A model generated the notes under the pieces. The model searched no databases and had not been told where the DNA came from. It saw only the letters and a list, made by a program, of their open reading frames with translations. This document shows positions 1-7,682 of a stretch of 39,990 nt of DNA, piece after piece (within the stretch, counting starts at the first letter, position 1; each line of letters starts with the position of its first letter). The stretch is from Marivivens sp. (GTDB lineage Bacteria; Pseudomonadota; Alphaproteobacteria; Rhodobacterales; Rhodobacteraceae): contig JAURFB010000018.1 of the NCBI GenBank assembly GCA_030827165.1, positions 1 through 39,990 of the forward strand, written 5' to 3'. The position numbers were made by a program, and so were the translations under genes.

Positions 1-147
1 GAAGAAATCAAAGAGAAACGACGTCAATTCGCACTTGAGATGCGAGAAACCCATAGCTTCGACCAACGGGCGAGGCAGATCGTCGACAAAGCGCAATCTC
101 TGTTGAAGATTGCCGATGTTGAAAAGGAAAAAACATGGTCCAACTGA
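1..147 (+). CDS. 3' end of an unidentified protein (partial)
   Basis: An open frame runs from the window edge to a TGA at 145-147 and overlaps the sdhB start by 13 bases. The visible 48 residues are charged and helical, rich in Glu, Lys and Arg, with a pattern near the end ([12 protein letters not shown]) that resembles the last helix of some glycosyltransferases. This is too little to name a family. The sdhB ribosome binding site lies inside this frame, so the two genes could be translationally coupled. The frame has no internal stop, but at this length that is only weak proof of coding. Confidence 0.45.
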   Translation, partial: EEIKEKRRQFALEMRETHSFDQRARQIVDKAQSLLKIADVEKEKTWSN

Positions 148-914
148 CGCTTCCCAAGAACAGCCGCATGACGGTTGGCAAAACCTGGCCCAAACCCGCC
201 GGGGCGACCAATGTCCGCAAATTCCAGATCTATCGCTGGAATCCCGATGACGGGAAGAACCCGCAAGTTGATACCTATTTCGTCGATATGGACAGTTGCG
301 GGCCGATGGTTCTGGACGCGCTGATCAAAATCAAGAATGAGATCGACCCGACGCTGACCTTCCGCCGATCGTGCCGCGAGGGGATCTGCGGATCGTGTGC
401 GATGAACATCGACGGGCGCAACACGCTCGCGTGCATCTTCGGCATGGACGAGATCAAGGGCGACGTGAAGATCTATCCGCTGCCGCATATGCCGGTGATC
501 AAGGACCTGATCCCCGACCTGACGCATTTCTATGCCCAGCACGCCTCGATCATGCCCTGGCTCGAGACCAAGACCAACCGGCCCGCCAAGGAATGGCGCC
601 AGTCGATCGAGGACCGCAAGAAGCTTGATGGTCTTTATGAATGTGTCATGTGCGCCTCGTGCAGCACGTCTTGCCCAAGCTATTGGTGGAACGGCGACAA
701 GTATCTCGGCCCGGCGGCCCTTCTTCATGCCTATCGCTGGATCATCGACAGCCGTGACGAGGCGACGGGCGAGCGGCTGGATGCGCTGGAAGATCCCTTC
801 AAGCTCTATCGCTGCCACACGATCATGAACTGTGCCAAGACCTGCCCAAAGGGGCTCAACCCGGCCGAGGCCATCGCGCATATCAAGAAGATGATGCTCG
901 AGCGGGTTGTCTGA
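135..914 (+). CDS. sdhB: Succinate dehydrogenase iron-sulfur subunit SdhB
   Basis: This is the electron-transfer subunit of respiratory complex II. It passes electrons from the flavoprotein SdhA through three Fe-S centres to quinone at the inner face of the cytoplasmic membrane. The 259-residue length is normal for the family. The plant-type [2Fe-2S] ligands are C80, C85, C88 and C100. The C-terminal ferredoxin domain carries C170, C173, C176, C180 and then C227, C233 and C237, which bind the [4Fe-4S] and [3Fe-4S] clusters. The ATG at 135 has an AAGGA-type site 6 to 8 bases upstream. SdhC, SdhD and SdhA are presumably upstream, outside the window. A strong terminator follows, so sdhB ends its operon. 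Confidence 0.97.
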   Translation: MVQLTLPKNSRMTVGKTWPKPAGATNVRKFQIYRWNPDDGKNPQVDTYFVDMDSCGPMVLDALIKIKNEIDPTLTFRRSCREGICGSCAMNIDGRNTLACIFGMDEIKGDVKIYPLPHMPVIKDLIPDLTHFYAQHASIMPWLETKTNRPAKEWRQSIEDRKKLDGLYECVMCASCSTSCPSYWWNGDKYLGPAALLHAYRWIIDSRDEATGERLDALEDPFKLYRCHTIMNCAKTCPKGLNPAEAIAHIKKMMLERVV

Positions 915-937
915 GAGCCTGTTCCTGCCGTTCCAAG

Positions 938-965
938 AAGCCGGCCAATCGAGGCCGGCTTTTTC
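938..965 (+). terminator. Intrinsic terminator after sdhB
   Basis: A 9-bp perfect GC-rich stem (938-946 pairing with 953-961) encloses a 6-base loop and runs straight into a T tract (960-964). It lies 24 bases after the sdhB stop. The stem is a textbook rho-independent terminator. Confidence 0.85.
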
Positions 966-1086
966 GTTTGCCACGGCTGGAGCCGGCAACCGAGGCTAGC
1001 CCCAGCGAATTTTCGCTATGAAATGCCGCGCTCTCTGATAGCTTTTCTCAAGGATTGTTTGGAGTGGCGTCAATCCTGTTTCGGTC

Positions 1087-2216
1087 GTGTTGGTCGGCAC
1101 CACCAAGGGTGCATTTGTTCTTAGAAGCGATGATCGGAAAAAGTGGACAGTGAGCGGCCCGCATTGTGATGGCTGGCCGATCAATCACGTTGTCGGCGAT
1201 CCAGAAACGGGGCGGCTTTACGCAGGAGGCGGGGGCGACTGGTCAGGCGCGGGTATTTGGCGATCCGAAGATGGCGGTGAAACCTGGGAATTGGCCAAGC
1301 TCACAAGCGGGATGATGGATGATTGGGCGTCGCGAGATCCCGATTTCGCGGCGAACATTGGCTGGAACGGGGAAGAGCCGCCGTTCGGCAAGGAATTTTC
1401 GCAGGTCTGGTCGATGGGCGTCACAAGGGATGCCGTTTATGCCGGAACCAAGCCTGCGCAATTGCTCAAGAGCACGGATGGCGGAGTATCCTGGAGCAGG
1501 GTCGAGGGGCTGACCAATCATCCCTCGGCCGGAAGCTGGAATCCCGGCGCTGCGGGATTGGTTCTGCATACGATCCTGTCTGATCCGGATGACCCCCGGA
1601 AAATGTGGATAGGGATTTCGGCCGCGGGCGTTTTCGCGACGGAAGACGGGGGCGATACATGGGAGCGCCGCAACAGGCTTTCCAATACCGAGGCCTTCGG
1701 GCATCACGATCACCCCGCTGCGCCGCGTGACGGAGAGACGGGGCCCTGTGTGCACAACATCATGCGCGCGCCGGGGCTGGGGATATTCTCTATCAGCAAA
1801 ACCATCACGGGGTCTGGCGATCGGCGGATGGGGGGCGGAGCTGGGATGATATCTCCGCGGGCCTGCCTTCGATGTTCGGGTTTCCGATCCGCGTTCATCC
1901 CCGTGACGGGAATACCATCTGGACCATTCCGCTCAATGGCGACAGCCAGGGCCGGTTCCCGCCGGGCGCGGCGGCAGCGGTCTGGAAATCCATGGACGCG
2001 GGGCAGACATGGAGTGCGAAGCGCGAAGGGCTGCCGCAGGAGAACTGTTTTTTCACGGTGCTCCGGCAGGCGATGGCCGGCGATACCGCAGAGCCCGCGG
2101 GGCTTTATTTCGGGACAAATTCGGGGTCAGTCTTTGCCAGCTCCGATGAAGGAGAAAGCTGGCAGGAGATTGCCCGCCATTTGCCCACGGTTCTGGCCGT
2201 CGAGGCGTTGGGATAA
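1087..2216 (+). pseudogene. Asp-box (BNR/VPS10-like) beta-propeller protein, frameshifted
   Basis: This is a sialidase-fold or WD40/YVTN/BNR-like repeat protein of unknown substrate, often annotated as 'exo-alpha-sialidase' without evidence of that activity. Six Asp-box motifs (S/T-x-D-x-G-x-T/S-W) are visible, for example SEDGGETW, STDGGVSW, TEDGGDTW and SADGGRSW. The first four-fifths reads in one frame from a GTG at 1087 to about 1775. The homologous continuation (GAGDILYQQNHHGVW, then on to the stop at 2214-2216) lies in another frame. One missing base in the G run at 1773-1776 (four G where five restore the frame) explains the break. Repaired, the protein would be about 376 residues, close to the family's length. 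The break may be a real inactivation or an assembly error. No signal peptide is seen. The start is uncertain because no good ribosome binding site precedes the GTG. Confidence 0.8.
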
Positions 2217-2218
2217 GA

Positions 2219-2236
2219 GGGGGCGCTTGCGCCCCC
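2219..2236. terminator. GC hairpin between convergent genes
   Basis: A run of G followed by CGC pairs with GCG followed by a C run, with a 2 to 4 base loop, between the converging propeller gene and deoD. There is no T tract on either side, so a role in termination is only possible. Confidence 0.3.
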
Positions 2237-2260
2237 CCGAAGCCGGTAGGGCGGCCGATC

Positions 2261-2965
2261 CTAGGCGAAAGCGGCGCGCAGCGCGATTTCGACCATATCC
2301 CCAAAGGAACGTTCCCGATCTTCGCTTGGGAGCGCTTCGTGCGTCTTTAGGTGGTCGGAAACAGTCAGGACAGCCAGCGCGCGGCGTTTGTAACGAGCGG
2401 CGAGGATATAAAGCTCGGCCGCTTCCATCTCGACGCCCAGAACGCCGTGGCGCTCCATCTCGGCAGTGAGGTCGGGGCGCTCGTCGTAGAACACGTCCGA
2501 GGAATAGATCCCGCCCACATGGGTGCGCACACCCATATCCTTTGCAGCAACGGCCGCGGCGGCGAGAAGGCCGTAATCGGCGCAAGGCGCAAAGCTCAGT
2601 TCGCGGAAGATACCGCGCGAGGGGGTCGAGACCGTGCTTGCGGTCATCGCGAGGATCACGTCGCGCACGGCCACATCATCTTGCATTCCGCCACATGATC
2701 CGATGCGGATCAGCGTCTGGGCGCCGTAATCGCGAATAAGCTCGTTGGCATAGATCGACAACGACGGCATTCCCATGCCTGAGCCCTGAATGGTCACGCG
2801 GTGGCCTTTCCATGTGCCGGTAAAGCCGAGCATTCCGCGCACCTGATTGACGCAAACGGCATCCTTGAGAAAGGTCTCGGCGGCCCATTTGGCGCGATAG
2901 GGATCGCCGGGCATGAGAACGGTGTCTGCGACGTCGCCGGGTTTGGCGCCGATATGAACTGTCAT
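2261..2965 (-). CDS. deoD: Purine nucleoside phosphorylase, DeoD (hexameric) type
   Basis: The enzyme cleaves purine (deoxy)ribonucleosides with phosphate to free base and (deoxy)ribose-1-phosphate in the cytoplasm. The 234 residues match the E. coli DeoD family. The N-terminus carries the phosphate-site motif [11 protein letters not shown], the middle has IRIGSCGG, the nucleoside site is [10 protein letters not shown], and the catalytic Asp sits in [12 protein letters not shown] near the C-terminus. The ATG at 2965 is chosen over an in-frame upstream start because AAGGA lies 8 bases before it and the protein then begins like its relatives. It stands alone between a convergent and a divergent gene. 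A second, unrelated purine nucleoside phosphorylase is encoded at 14889-15689. Confidence 0.95.
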   Translation of the reverse strand: MTVHIGAKPGDVADTVLMPGDPYRAKWAAETFLKDAVCVNQVRGMLGFTGTWKGHRVTIQGSGMGMPSLSIYANELIRDYGAQTLIRIGSCGGMQDDVAVRDVILAMTASTVSTPSRGIFRELSFAPCADYGLLAAAAVAAKDMGVRTHVGGIYSSDVFYDERPDLTAEMERHGVLGVEMEAAELYILAARYKRRALAVLTVSDHLKTHEALPSEDRERSFGDMVEIALRAAFA

Positions 2966-3082
2966 CGATTTGGTCCTTAAAACGAAAGGCCGGACTTGCA
3001 ATATCCGGCAGAGATATCCGAGGGTGGTAGCTTGAAGGCCCGTGCGGCTTCAACGAAAAAGCGACGGGAAAGGGCAGGCAAG

Positions 3083-3610
3083 ATGCGGCGATGGGGCCTT
3101 TTGGTTGGCAAACTGTGCGTCATGGCGTCTGTTGCAACGGCACAAGACGCCGCCGAGGTCGCGCTGGCCAGAGAGACGCTTTCGGCGTTGCAGGCCCTGT
3201 CCTTCGCGAAGGGCCGCGAGTTTTGTGGCTTTATTGGCTATGATGCGGGCGGCGTCTTGCAGGCAACCCACGCGGTTCAGGGGGATGAATCGACCTGTTC
3301 GGCGGATCTGCCGGATGATTTGGCGGTGACGGCCTCGTACCATACCCACGGCGGCTTCGATCCCGACTACTTTGGCGAAATCCCCAGCGATATCGACATT
3401 GAGGGCGATGCCGCGCTCTGGATCAACGGCTATGTTTCAACCCCCGGCGGGCGGTTTTGGTATGTGGACAGCCGGGCGATGGAGGTGCGGCTGCTGTGCG
3501 GCCTTTCATGCCTGCCGACGGCGCCGGGATATCGCAAAGGCGCAAACGGACCAATCGCGTCGAAGTATTCCTACGACGCGCTGGTTCGCAAATTGCAGGG
3601 CCGGAATTAG
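3083..3610 (+). CDS. Exported JAMM-like (DUF4329-type) protein
   Basis: This 175-residue protein has an N-terminal signal peptide (residues 1 to about 20, likely cut after ATA and before Q21), so it should act in the periplasm or outside the cell. The mature part resembles DUF4329-type proteins. The arrangement is that of a JAB/JAMM metallopeptidase: E46 in REFCGFIG, H87 and H89 in SYHTHGG, and S102-x-x-D105. The spacing from HxH to the serine is 12 residues, longer than the usual 7 to 10. Cysteines at 48, 72, 139 and 143 could form disulfides. The ATG at 3083 follows a GGCAGG site and gives a proper signal sequence; upstream in-frame starts do not. The stop overlaps the convergent H-NS-like gene by 4 bases. 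Domain membership is recognised from motifs only, and the substrate is unknown. Confidence 0.72.
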   Translation: MRRWGLLVGKLCVMASVATAQDAAEVALARETLSALQALSFAKGREFCGFIGYDAGGVLQATHAVQGDESTCSADLPDDLAVTASYHTHGGFDPDYFGEIPSDIDIEGDAALWINGYVSTPGGRFWYVDSRAMEVRLLCGLSCLPTAPGYRKGANGPIASKYSYDALVRKLQGRN

Positions 3611-3963
3611 ATCGCCATAGATGATGGATCGGCGCCGGCGGACACGGCGTCTTTGAACCAGACGGGCTGACGGCCCTTGCCTGTCCATGTCTGCGAGGCG
3701 TCAGCCGGATTCTTGTAGCGCGGCGCGCCGGCCTTCCTGGGCTTGGCTGCCTTCGGGCCGGGCTTGCGGCCGCGTTTCTTGGGGGCCGGCTTTTCGCTGC
3801 CGGTCAATTGGGCAAGGCTGAATCCATAAGCGGCCGCCGCCTTTTCGGCAGACTTGATCGCCAGCTCCATTTCACGGGAGGAAACCTGTTCCAGCGCTTT
3901 GTCGACATCAGCGCGCAGCTTTTCCAGCTCTTTGCGCGACATGGTTTTCAGATTGAATTTCAT
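3607..3963 (-). CDS. H-NS/HvrA-family nucleoid-associated protein
   Basis: This small (118 residue) DNA-binding protein of the H-NS histone family probably silences or bends AT-rich DNA; in Rhodobacter, HvrA of this family modulates photosynthesis and nitrogen genes. Residues 1-45 form the charged helical oligomerisation region. Residues 57-80 are a basic, Pro/Lys-rich linker with an RGRKPG AT-hook-like element. Residues 84-107 are the C-terminal DNA-binding domain with the hallmark TWTGKGRQPVWF. An AGGGG site precedes the ATG. A promoter-like stretch and a near-CtrA box lie upstream (4010-4053). The tail overlaps the convergent exported-protein gene by 4 bases. Confidence 0.93.
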   Translation of the reverse strand: MKFNLKTMSRKELEKLRADVDKALEQVSSREMELAIKSAEKAAAAYGFSLAQLTGSEKPAPKKRGRKPGPKAAKPRKAGAPRYKNPADASQTWTGKGRQPVWFKDAVSAGADPSSMAI

Positions 3964-4037
3964 AGGTGTCCCCTTTTGGCTCCGGCAGAAGTCTGGAATC
4001 GAATAAATCGCTTTATAACCTATTCCATTTGGAAAAG

Positions 4038-4053
4038 GTTAACTCTCTTTTAG
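4038..4053 (-). promoter_or_regulatory. CtrA-like site upstream of the H-NS-like gene
   Basis: On the minus strand the sequence reads CTAA, seven bases, TTAAC, one mismatch from the CtrA consensus TTAA-N7-TTAAC. It lies about 75 bases upstream of the H-NS-like start. TTAACC followed 17 bases later by GTTATA could be the promoter, so the site would overlap the -35 region. This is a motif match only. Confidence 0.4.
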
Positions 4054-4066
4054 GACAGGACTATTT

Positions 4067-6034
4067 CTATTCCGCCGCGATTTTCGAAGGGTCCGCCAGC
4101 GCAACGATGTCCGCCATGATGCGATTGAGATCGAAATCCTTGGGCGTATAGATCTCGGCCACACCAAATGCCTTGAGGGCCGCAGCATCTTCGTCGGGAA
4201 TGATTCCCCCCGCCACAACCGGAATATGATCCAGCCCGTTTTCCTTCAATTTCAACATCACTTCGGAAATCAGCGGAATATGAGAGCCGGAAAGAATTGA
4301 AAGGCCGATAACGTGCGGCGCCTTTTCCTTGGCGGCGGCAACGATCTCGTCGGGCGTCAGGCGAATGCCGTCATAGGTAATGTCCATGCCGCAATCGCGG
4401 GCGCGGGTGGCGATTTGCTCGGCCCCGTTGGAATGGCCGTCAAGACCGGGCTTGGCGACGAGGAATGACAGGCGGCGGCCGAGAGAGCGGCTGACGCTGT
4501 CGACACGGCCGCGGATCTCTTCAAGGCCCTGCGTCTGGTTCGAAGGGTTGCGCGAAACACCGGTCGGAGCGCGGTATTGCCCAAAGGCCCTGCGGATCTC
4601 TTCGGCCCATTCGCCTGTCGTGACGCCCGCCTTGGCACAAACGATCGACGCCTCCATGATATTGGCGCCCGACAGGGCAGCATTGCGCAGCTGTGCCAGT
4701 GCGGCCGCCACTGTGTCGCGATCGCGGGCCGCGCGCCAATCTTCCAGTCGGGCGATCTGATCGGCCTCGGAGGCGGGATCGACGACCATGATCGAGCCAT
4801 CACCAGCGGTCAGCGGCGAGGCTTCGCCACTGGTCCATTTGTTCACCCCGACAACAGTTGTCTCGCCGCTTTCAATTCGCCCGATCCGCGCCGCGTTCGA
4901 TTCCACCAGCCGGCTCTTCATGTATTCGATGGCGTTCACCGCGCCGCCCATCCCGTCGATCTGGCGCAATTCGGCGCGGGCGCTTTCCTTGAGCGCCTCG
5001 ACCTTTCTCGCAATTGCGGGATTGCCGTCAAACAAATCGCCGAATTCCAGCAGGTCTGTCTCATAGGCCAGAATCTGCTGCATCCTGAGCGACCATTGCT
5101 GATCCCACGGGCGGGGCAGGCCGAGCGCCTCGTTCCAGGCCGGCAATTGCACGGCGCGGGCGCGGGCATTCCTGGAAAGCGTCACCGCGAGGGTTTCAAG
5201 GAGAATGCGATAGACGTTGTTCTCGGGCTGCTGTTCGGTGAGACCAAGGGAATTGACCTGAACGCCATAGCGGAAACGGCGGTATTTCTCGTCTTCGATG
5301 CCATACCGGTCGCGGCATATTTCATCCCACAATTCGACAAAGGCCCGCATCTTGCACAATTCGGTGACAAATCGGATGCCGGCATTCACGAAAAACGAAA
5401 TACGCCCGACCATTTCCGGGAATTTCCCGGCCGGAACTTTCTTTTGCAGATCGTCGAGAACCGCGGTTGCGGTCGCCAGCGCAAAGGCCAATTCCTCTTC
5501 CGGCGTCGCGCCGGCCTCTTGCAGGTGATAGGAACACACATTCATCGGGTTCCATTTCGGAAGATTTGCGCGGGTATAGGCGGCCACGTCGGTGATCATC
5601 CGCAAGGACGGCTCGGGCGGGCAGATATAGGTGCCGCGGCTGAGGTATTCCTTGATTATGTCGTTCTGGACAGTGCCCTGAAGCTGCGCAACGTCTGCGC
5701 CCTGCTCCTCGGCCACGGCGATATAAAGCGCGAGGAGCCATGGGGCGGTGGCGTTGATCGTCATCGAGGTATTCATCTGCTCGAGCGGAATCTCGGCAAA
5801 AAGCGCGCGCATATCGCCCATATGGCAGACCGGCACGCCAACCTTGCCGACCTCGCCGCGCGAGAGACGGTGATCGCTGTCATAGCCGGTCTGGGTTGGC
5901 AGATCGAACGCCACGGAAAGACCCGTCTGACCCTTCGCTAGATTCGCGCGGTAAAGCGCATTGGAGGCGCTTGCGGTCGAGTGGCCCGCATAGGTTCTGA
6001 AAAGCCACGGGCGATCTTTCTGCGGTTGCGACAT
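4067..6034 (-). CDS. ecm: Ethylmalonyl-CoA mutase (B12-dependent)
   Basis: The enzyme converts (2R)-ethylmalonyl-CoA to (2S)-methylsuccinyl-CoA with adenosylcobalamin, a diagnostic step of the ethylmalonyl-CoA pathway for acetyl-CoA assimilation. The protein has 655 residues as a single chain. The N-terminal TIM-barrel substrate domain includes RTYAGHS and FDLPTQTGYDSDH. The C-terminal B12-binding domain (from about residue 520) has D532-G-H534-S-N-G537, whose His is the lower cobalt ligand, then LSILSGSH and VVAGG. The family is close to methylmalonyl-CoA mutase; assignment to Ecm/MeaA rests on overall resemblance and on ccr being nearby. The ATG at 6034 follows AAAGGAGG, ruling out a longer in-frame start. 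It is transcribed divergently from the acyltransferase and ccr. Confidence 0.93.
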   Translation of the reverse strand: MSQPQKDRPWLFRTYAGHSTASASNALYRANLAKGQTGLSVAFDLPTQTGYDSDHRLSRGEVGKVGVPVCHMGDMRALFAEIPLEQMNTSMTINATAPWLLALYIAVAEEQGADVAQLQGTVQNDIIKEYLSRGTYICPPEPSLRMITDVAAYTRANLPKWNPMNVCSYHLQEAGATPEEELAFALATATAVLDDLQKKVPAGKFPEMVGRISFFVNAGIRFVTELCKMRAFVELWDEICRDRYGIEDEKYRRFRYGVQVNSLGLTEQQPENNVYRILLETLAVTLSRNARARAVQLPAWNEALGLPRPWDQQWSLRMQQILAYETDLLEFGDLFDGNPAIARKVEALKESARAELRQIDGMGGAVNAIEYMKSRLVESNAARIGRIESGETTVVGVNKWTSGEASPLTAGDGSIMVVDPASEADQIARLEDWRAARDRDTVAAALAQLRNAALSGANIMEASIVCAKAGVTTGEWAEEIRRAFGQYRAPTGVSRNPSNQTQGLEEIRGRVDSVSRSLGRRLSFLVAKPGLDGHSNGAEQIATRARDCGMDITYDGIRLTPDEIVAAAKEKAPHVIGLSILSGSHIPLISEVMLKLKENGLDHIPVVAGGIIPDEDAAALKAFGVAEIYTPKDFDLNRIMADIVALADPSKIAAE

Positions 6035-6083
6035 AACCGGCCTCCTTTGGGTCGGGTGGGCAATATTATTCCGCGACAGGCTC

Positions 6084-6111
6084 ACTATCGGAAGTTTTCT
6101 GGCGGTGTCAA
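6084..6111 (-). promoter_or_regulatory. Sigma-70-type promoter for ecm
   Basis: Reading the minus strand, a perfect -35 TTGACA (6106-6111) is followed after 16 bases by GATAGT (6084-6089), a four-of-six -10. Transcription would begin near 6077 and leave a leader of about 43 bases before the ecm ATG. Confidence 0.55.
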
Positions 6112-6171
6112 TTCGCTGCGTTGCGGCATCGGAGGATTTACCTCGCCTCCGAAGCCTGTCACGGTCGCGTC

Positions 6172-7545
6172 ATGTCGCAGACTATTGAAGTGCCGCTCTG
6201 GCTTCTGATCCTGATCTTGCTGTTTGGGGCAGTGACGTTCGCGTCGCATTTCCTCTTTCCTTCGGTGCGCTGGTTTTTTCGCAAGCTGGCGGAAAGGGTC
6301 ATCGCGCGGGTCAACCAGCGCCTGACCCGACCGATCGAGCCGTTCAAACTCGCCCGCCGCTACGACATGATCCAGCGGCTGATCTATGATCCCGAGGTCG
6401 CCAAGGCGATTGCCGAACAGGCCGCGCTTGAAGGGATTCCCGAAAACGTCGCCTTCGAGGAAGCCCGCCGCTATGCGCGCGAGATCGTTCCGTCGTTCAG
6501 CGCCTCGTTTTATTTCGTGATCGCCGGACGGTTGGCCCAATGGGTCTCGCGGTCGATGTTCCGCATCCGGCTTGGCGCTTTCGACCGGGATCAGCTCGAG
6601 GCGCTCGATCCCAATGCGACGGTGATCTTCATCATCAATCACCGCTCGAACATGGATTATTTCCTTGTCACCTACCTGATGTCCCGGGCCTCGGCGCTGT
6701 CTTATGCGGTGGGGGAATGGGCGCGGATCTGGCCCTTGTCGGCGATCATCAAATCGATGGGGGCCTTCTTCATCCGGCGCCGGTCGCGCGGGGTTCTTTA
6801 TCGGCGCGTCCTTGCCCGCTATGTGCAGATGGCCACGCAAGGCGGGGTGACGCAGGTGATCTTTCCTGAAGGGGGGCTGACCCTGACGGGCCGCCTGGCG
6901 CCACCGAAGCTGGGGCTTTTGAGCTATATCGTCTCGGATTGGGAGCTGGGCAACCGTTCGGTGATTTTTGTGCCGGTGGCGATCAACTATGATCGGGTGT
7001 TGGAAGATTTCTATCTTATCGCGGCCCACAAAGCCGGGGTACGCAAGTTCAAACCGCCGCTGCGCGAGGTTCTGTCGATCGTCGTCAAGCATGTCTGGCA
7101 GCGCATCTCGTTTCGCCTCAAGCCTTTTGGCACCGCCTCGGTCGCTTTTGGCGAGCCTCTGGAGCTTGCCGATTTCATGATCGGGCGGACCGGCGATCAG
7201 GTTGAGGCCGTTGCGTCAGAGATGATGCGCCGAATCGAGAATGTCATGCCGGTGCTTCCGGTTCCGCTTGTGGCGCGTGCGCTTCTTGCAGGGATCGCGA
7301 CCCGCGACGACATCGAGGCCGAAGTGGCCGCGAACCTGGCGTATCTGGCCGGGCGCGGGGTGACGTTGCCGCGCCGCGATGCGACCAAGATCACCGACGA
7401 CGCGCTGGAAAACCTCAGACGTCGAAAGCTGGTTCGAGAATCGGGAGGGCGCTTTGCCCTCGAGCCGGCCTCGGAGGACACTCTGGCCTTCTACGCCGCC
7501 TCGATCACCCATCATTTTGATGCAGATGCAGCGAAAAACTGCTGA
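6172..7545 (+). CDS. PlsB/PlsC-type membrane acyltransferase
   Basis: This is probably a glycerol-3-phosphate or lysophospholipid acyltransferase working at the inner membrane in phospholipid synthesis. The 457-residue chain starts with one hydrophobic segment (residues 9-29). The acyltransferase signature follows in order: H157-x4-D162 in NHRSNMD, GAFFIRR (197-203), FPEGG (231-235) and IFVPVAINYD (265-274). After the catalytic domain there is a long C-terminal extension of about 150 residues with no motif I recognise. The core order and spacing resemble PlsB more than short PlsC enzymes. The start at 6172 fits the transmembrane N-terminus, though no strong ribosome binding site precedes it. 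It lies between the divergent ecm and the downstream ccr, 137 bases before the latter. Confidence 0.85.
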   Translation: MSQTIEVPLWLLILILLFGAVTFASHFLFPSVRWFFRKLAERVIARVNQRLTRPIEPFKLARRYDMIQRLIYDPEVAKAIAEQAALEGIPENVAFEEARRYAREIVPSFSASFYFVIAGRLAQWVSRSMFRIRLGAFDRDQLEALDPNATVIFIINHRSNMDYFLVTYLMSRASALSYAVGEWARIWPLSAIIKSMGAFFIRRRSRGVLYRRVLARYVQMATQGGVTQVIFPEGGLTLTGRLAPPKLGLLSYIVSDWELGNRSVIFVPVAINYDRVLEDFYLIAAHKAGVRKFKPPLREVLSIVVKHVWQRISFRLKPFGTASVAFGEPLELADFMIGRTGDQVEAVASEMMRRIENVMPVLPVPLVARALLAGIATRDDIEAEVAANLAYLAGRGVTLPRRDATKITDDALENLRRRKLVRESGGRFALEPASEDTLAFYAASITHHFDADAAKNC

Positions 7546-7554
7546 AATGCCGCG

Positions 7555-7602
7555 TTTGCAAAGTAATATAATTACAAAATGAGCTTCGCAGGGGTTGCAA
7601 AG
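7555..7602 (+). promoter_or_regulatory. TTTGCAAA palindrome cluster upstream of ccr
   Basis: Three dyads lie within 48 bases of the ccr upstream region. TTTGCAAA is a perfect palindrome at 7555-7562. GTAAT-ATA-ATTAC is a perfect inverted repeat at 7563-7575. GTTGCAAAG at 7594-7602 repeats the TTGCAA core. The TTTGCAAA core resembles sites described for ScfR/RamB-family regulators of short-chain acyl-CoA metabolism. I infer an operator for ccr; no promoter elements are clear enough to place it relative to RNA polymerase. Confidence 0.55.
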
Positions 7603-7682
7603 TTGCTCTGCCGTTAATAGCCATAGGGTAACGCGCGATTCTGCAGCGCGGCGTAAACAGGACATGCCCGATGGAGACCCCG

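Noticed and set aside
1777-2469. C-terminal half of the 460-codon frame starting at 1087
   Set aside because: After about 1776 it turns into Arg/Gly/Ser-rich sequence without Asp-boxes; the true continuation lies in another frame.
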